Shown: positions 62,692-64,000 of the stretch, in pieces
How the letters are laid out: each line of letters opens with the position of its first letter
Numbering within the stretch: position 1 is the stretch's first letter
Assembly: GCF_003054175.1 (NCBI RefSeq)
Contig: NZ_QBKN01000001.1
Span: forward strand, 282,037 to 346,036
DNA: 64,000 nt
Reading direction: 5' to 3'
Source of the DNA: Allosediminivita pacifica
Lineage (GTDB): Bacteria > Pseudomonadota > Alphaproteobacteria > Rhodobacterales > Rhodobacteraceae
Position numbers and translations under genes: made by a program
Notes under the pieces: generated by a model
Told to the model about the DNA's origin: nothing
The model's database searches: none
Seen by the model: the letters and a program-made list of their open reading frames with translations, nothing else

Positions 62692-63606
62692 ATGCCGCAC
62701 GGTCATCATCACCACCATCACCACGACGCCGAGGGCGGGGACGGCAAGCTCGCCGCCGCCGTGGGCGTGAACATGCTGCTCACCGTCGCGCAGGTGATCG
62801 GCGGCATCGTCTCGGGCAGCCTCGCCATGATCGCCGACGCGCTGCACAACTTCTCCGACGCCGCCAGCCTCGTCATCGCCGCCGCCGCCCGCCGCATCGC
62901 CCGCAGGCCCGCCGACGACGACATGACCTTCGGCTATGCAAGGGCCGAGCTTGTGGCCGCGCTCATCAACCTCACCACGCTGATCGTCATCGGCCTCTAC
63001 CTGCTCTACGAGGCCGTCTTCCGCCTGATCGAGCCCGAGCCGGTGACCGGCTGGCTGATCATAGTGATCGCCGCCGTGGCGCTGGCCGTCGACCTCGCCA
63101 CCGCCGCGCTCACCTGGGCCATGTCGAAGGACAGCGTGAACATCCGCGCGGCCTTCCTGCACAACCTCGCCGACGCCATGGGCTCGCTCGCGGTCATCGT
63201 CGCGGGGCTGCTCATCATGTGGTTCGACTGGATGTGGGTCGATCCCGTCGCCACCCTCGGCATCGCCGGCTACATCCTCTGGATGGCCTTCACCGAGATC
63301 GGCGGCGTCATCCGCATCCTCATGCTGGGAAGCCCCCCGGACCTTGCCCCCGACCACGTCATCGCCACCGCCGAGGCCGTGCCCGGCGTGAAGGGCATGC
63401 ACCACGCCCACCTCTGGCAGCTCGACGAACACCGCCGCATGCTCGAGGCGCACATCGTCATCGCCGCCGGCGAATGGGGCGAGGCCGACGCCATCAAGCA
63501 GGCCGTCAAGGCCGAGATCGAGGGCGTCCACGGCATCGGCCACGTCACGCTCGAGATGGAATGCGCGGGTCACGAATGCCCCCACGCGCGGGCCGTCGGG
63601 CACTAG
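62692..63606 (+). CDS. Cation diffusion facilitator (CDF) family transporter
   Basis: A 304-residue metal exporter. A histidine run at residues 5-11 is followed by six helices. The zinc-site motifs are SLAMIADALHNFSDAASL in helix 2 and AFLHNLADAMGSLAV in helix 5. The cytoplasmic domain carries GVKGMHHAHLWQLDEHRRML. Probable Zn/Cd/Co proton antiporter. The ribosome site is weak. It stands where soxE or soxF would be expected after soxD. Confidence 0.92.
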   Translation: MPHGHHHHHHHDAEGGDGKLAAAVGVNMLLTVAQVIGGIVSGSLAMIADALHNFSDAASLVIAAAARRIARRPADDDMTFGYARAELVAALINLTTLIVIGLYLLYEAVFRLIEPEPVTGWLIIVIAAVALAVDLATAALTWAMSKDSVNIRAAFLHNLADAMGSLAVIVAGLLIMWFDWMWVDPVATLGIAGYILWMAFTEIGGVIRILMLGSPPDLAPDHVIATAEAVPGVKGMHHAHLWQLDEHRRMLEAHIVIAAGEWGEADAIKQAVKAEIEGVHGIGHVTLEMECAGHECPHARAVGH

Positions 63607-63909
63607 TCCGGCGCCAACGCATCCCGCCAACCCGATGGACCAGGAACCATAGGGCAGAGCGCGCGATCAGGCCGACCGGGATTGACGACAATCCACGCTC
63701 GCTCATGCCGCACCACCTGGCCCGGACCACAGCGAGGATCAGAAGCCCTGCTGCCTCTTTCATGGTTTGATAAACACCATCGGGTAAGATCCACTCCACA
63801 ATGGCATCCGTTTGGCGTGCAATCTTTGGGGGTGCCCTCACCGGGAATTGCGTCAAAGTTGTGTGCAGGCGATACGCCGTCGTGACTGTGCCACCCCGGA
63901 ATCATTAGG
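63607..63909. other. Spacer between the CDF gene and the IS fragment
   Basis: No convincing gene. A minus-strand frame running to 63545 overlaps the CDF 3' end and shows no family features. The end of the insertion sequence should lie somewhere before 63910, but I could not place its terminal repeat or target duplication. Confidence 0.5.
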
Positions 63910-64000
63910 TCATGTTGACAAATGGCGTAGCCAGAGGCGGATCGACGTGATGTCGACGAAGCCCAGGAAGCTCTCTGCGGTCTTGTCGTATCGGGTTGCG
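63910..64000 (-). CDS. IS5-family transposase, C-terminal fragment at window edge
   Basis: The last 29 codons of a transposase running off the right edge: ATRYDKTAESFLGFVDITSI, then RLWLRHLST and stop. The RYDKTAESFLGF pattern closes IS5-family DDE transposases common in Rhodobacteraceae. Whether the element is intact cannot be judged from here. Confidence 0.8.
   Translation of the reverse strand, partial: ATRYDKTAESFLGFVDITSIRLWLRHLST

Noticed and set aside
63545..63763. Minus-strand ORF with a hydrophobic N-terminus beside the CDF gene
   Set aside because: Its 3' part is antisense to the CDF gene and turns arginine-rich; no ribosome site or family signal.

Overview
The window is high-GC, tightly packed DNA of the kind found in Rhodobacteraceae (Roseobacter/Paracoccus/Rhodobacter relatives). 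Four things point there: a complete ccoNOQP and ccoGHIS set with FnrL-type boxes next to fnrL and hemN, a soxRSVWXYZABCD sulfur-oxidation cluster, a four-subunit sarcosine oxidase operon, and the dnaG-rpoD pair. No rRNA, tRNA, CRISPR array or prophage was recognised.

Layout. Bases 1-6770 hold the 3' part of a dimethylglycine/sarcosine dehydrogenase-type flavoprotein, a membrane protein, a DUF4336 protein, ytoQ, a glutathione transferase, and alanine dehydrogenase divergent from an Lrp-type regulator. Bases 6774-21600 are a microaerobic block: ccoSIHG, a LysR gene with a tiny two-ORF unit, ccoPQON, a universal stress gene, a MarR/DUF1428 pair, a phzF-like gene, fnrL and hemN. Five FNR-type boxes (TTGAT-N4-GTCAA) lie in this block, one with no obvious target gene. 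Bases 21831-29384 hold a TetR/oxidoreductase operon and a yejABEF-type peptide ABC transporter. Bases 29571-33623 hold a membrane-anchored cytochrome c, prephenate dehydratase, a glutamate-dehydrogenase-family enzyme and a DUF1203 protein. Bases 33752-39133 are sarcosine oxidase (beta, delta, alpha, gamma) plus a small exported protein. Bases 39189-50412 are mostly housekeeping: dnaG, rpoD, two NAD(P)-binding proteins, yjbQ, a DUF1353 protein, nrdR-ribD, a capsule-type export lipoprotein and ribE.

Bases 50405-62612 are the sulfur-oxidation island. The periplasmic Sox enzymes SoxXA, YZ, B and CD are encoded with redox helpers SoxV, SoxW and SoxS and the ArsR-type regulator SoxR. A YeeE-type transporter, a CaCA-family antiporter and an MFS transporter are attached on the SoxR side. 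Motifs matching or close to ATTC-N8-GAAT precede soxV, soxX, soxB, soxC and yeeE. SoxR carries cysteines at positions 42 and 108, like the persulfide sensors BigR and SqrR. The island ends at soxD without soxEFGH and is followed by a cation diffusion facilitator gene and the edge of an IS5-type insertion sequence.

Taken together the genes suggest a metabolically flexible marine-type bacterium. It oxidises thiosulfate for energy, demethylates betaine-derived compounds (dimethylglycine, sarcosine), deaminates amino acids, and switches to a high-affinity cbb3 oxidase when oxygen falls. The points most worth following up are regulatory: the orphan FNR box with candidate small transcripts, the SoxR operator set, a matched MarR operator pair, a Fur-type palindrome, and a duplicated two-hairpin intergenic element.
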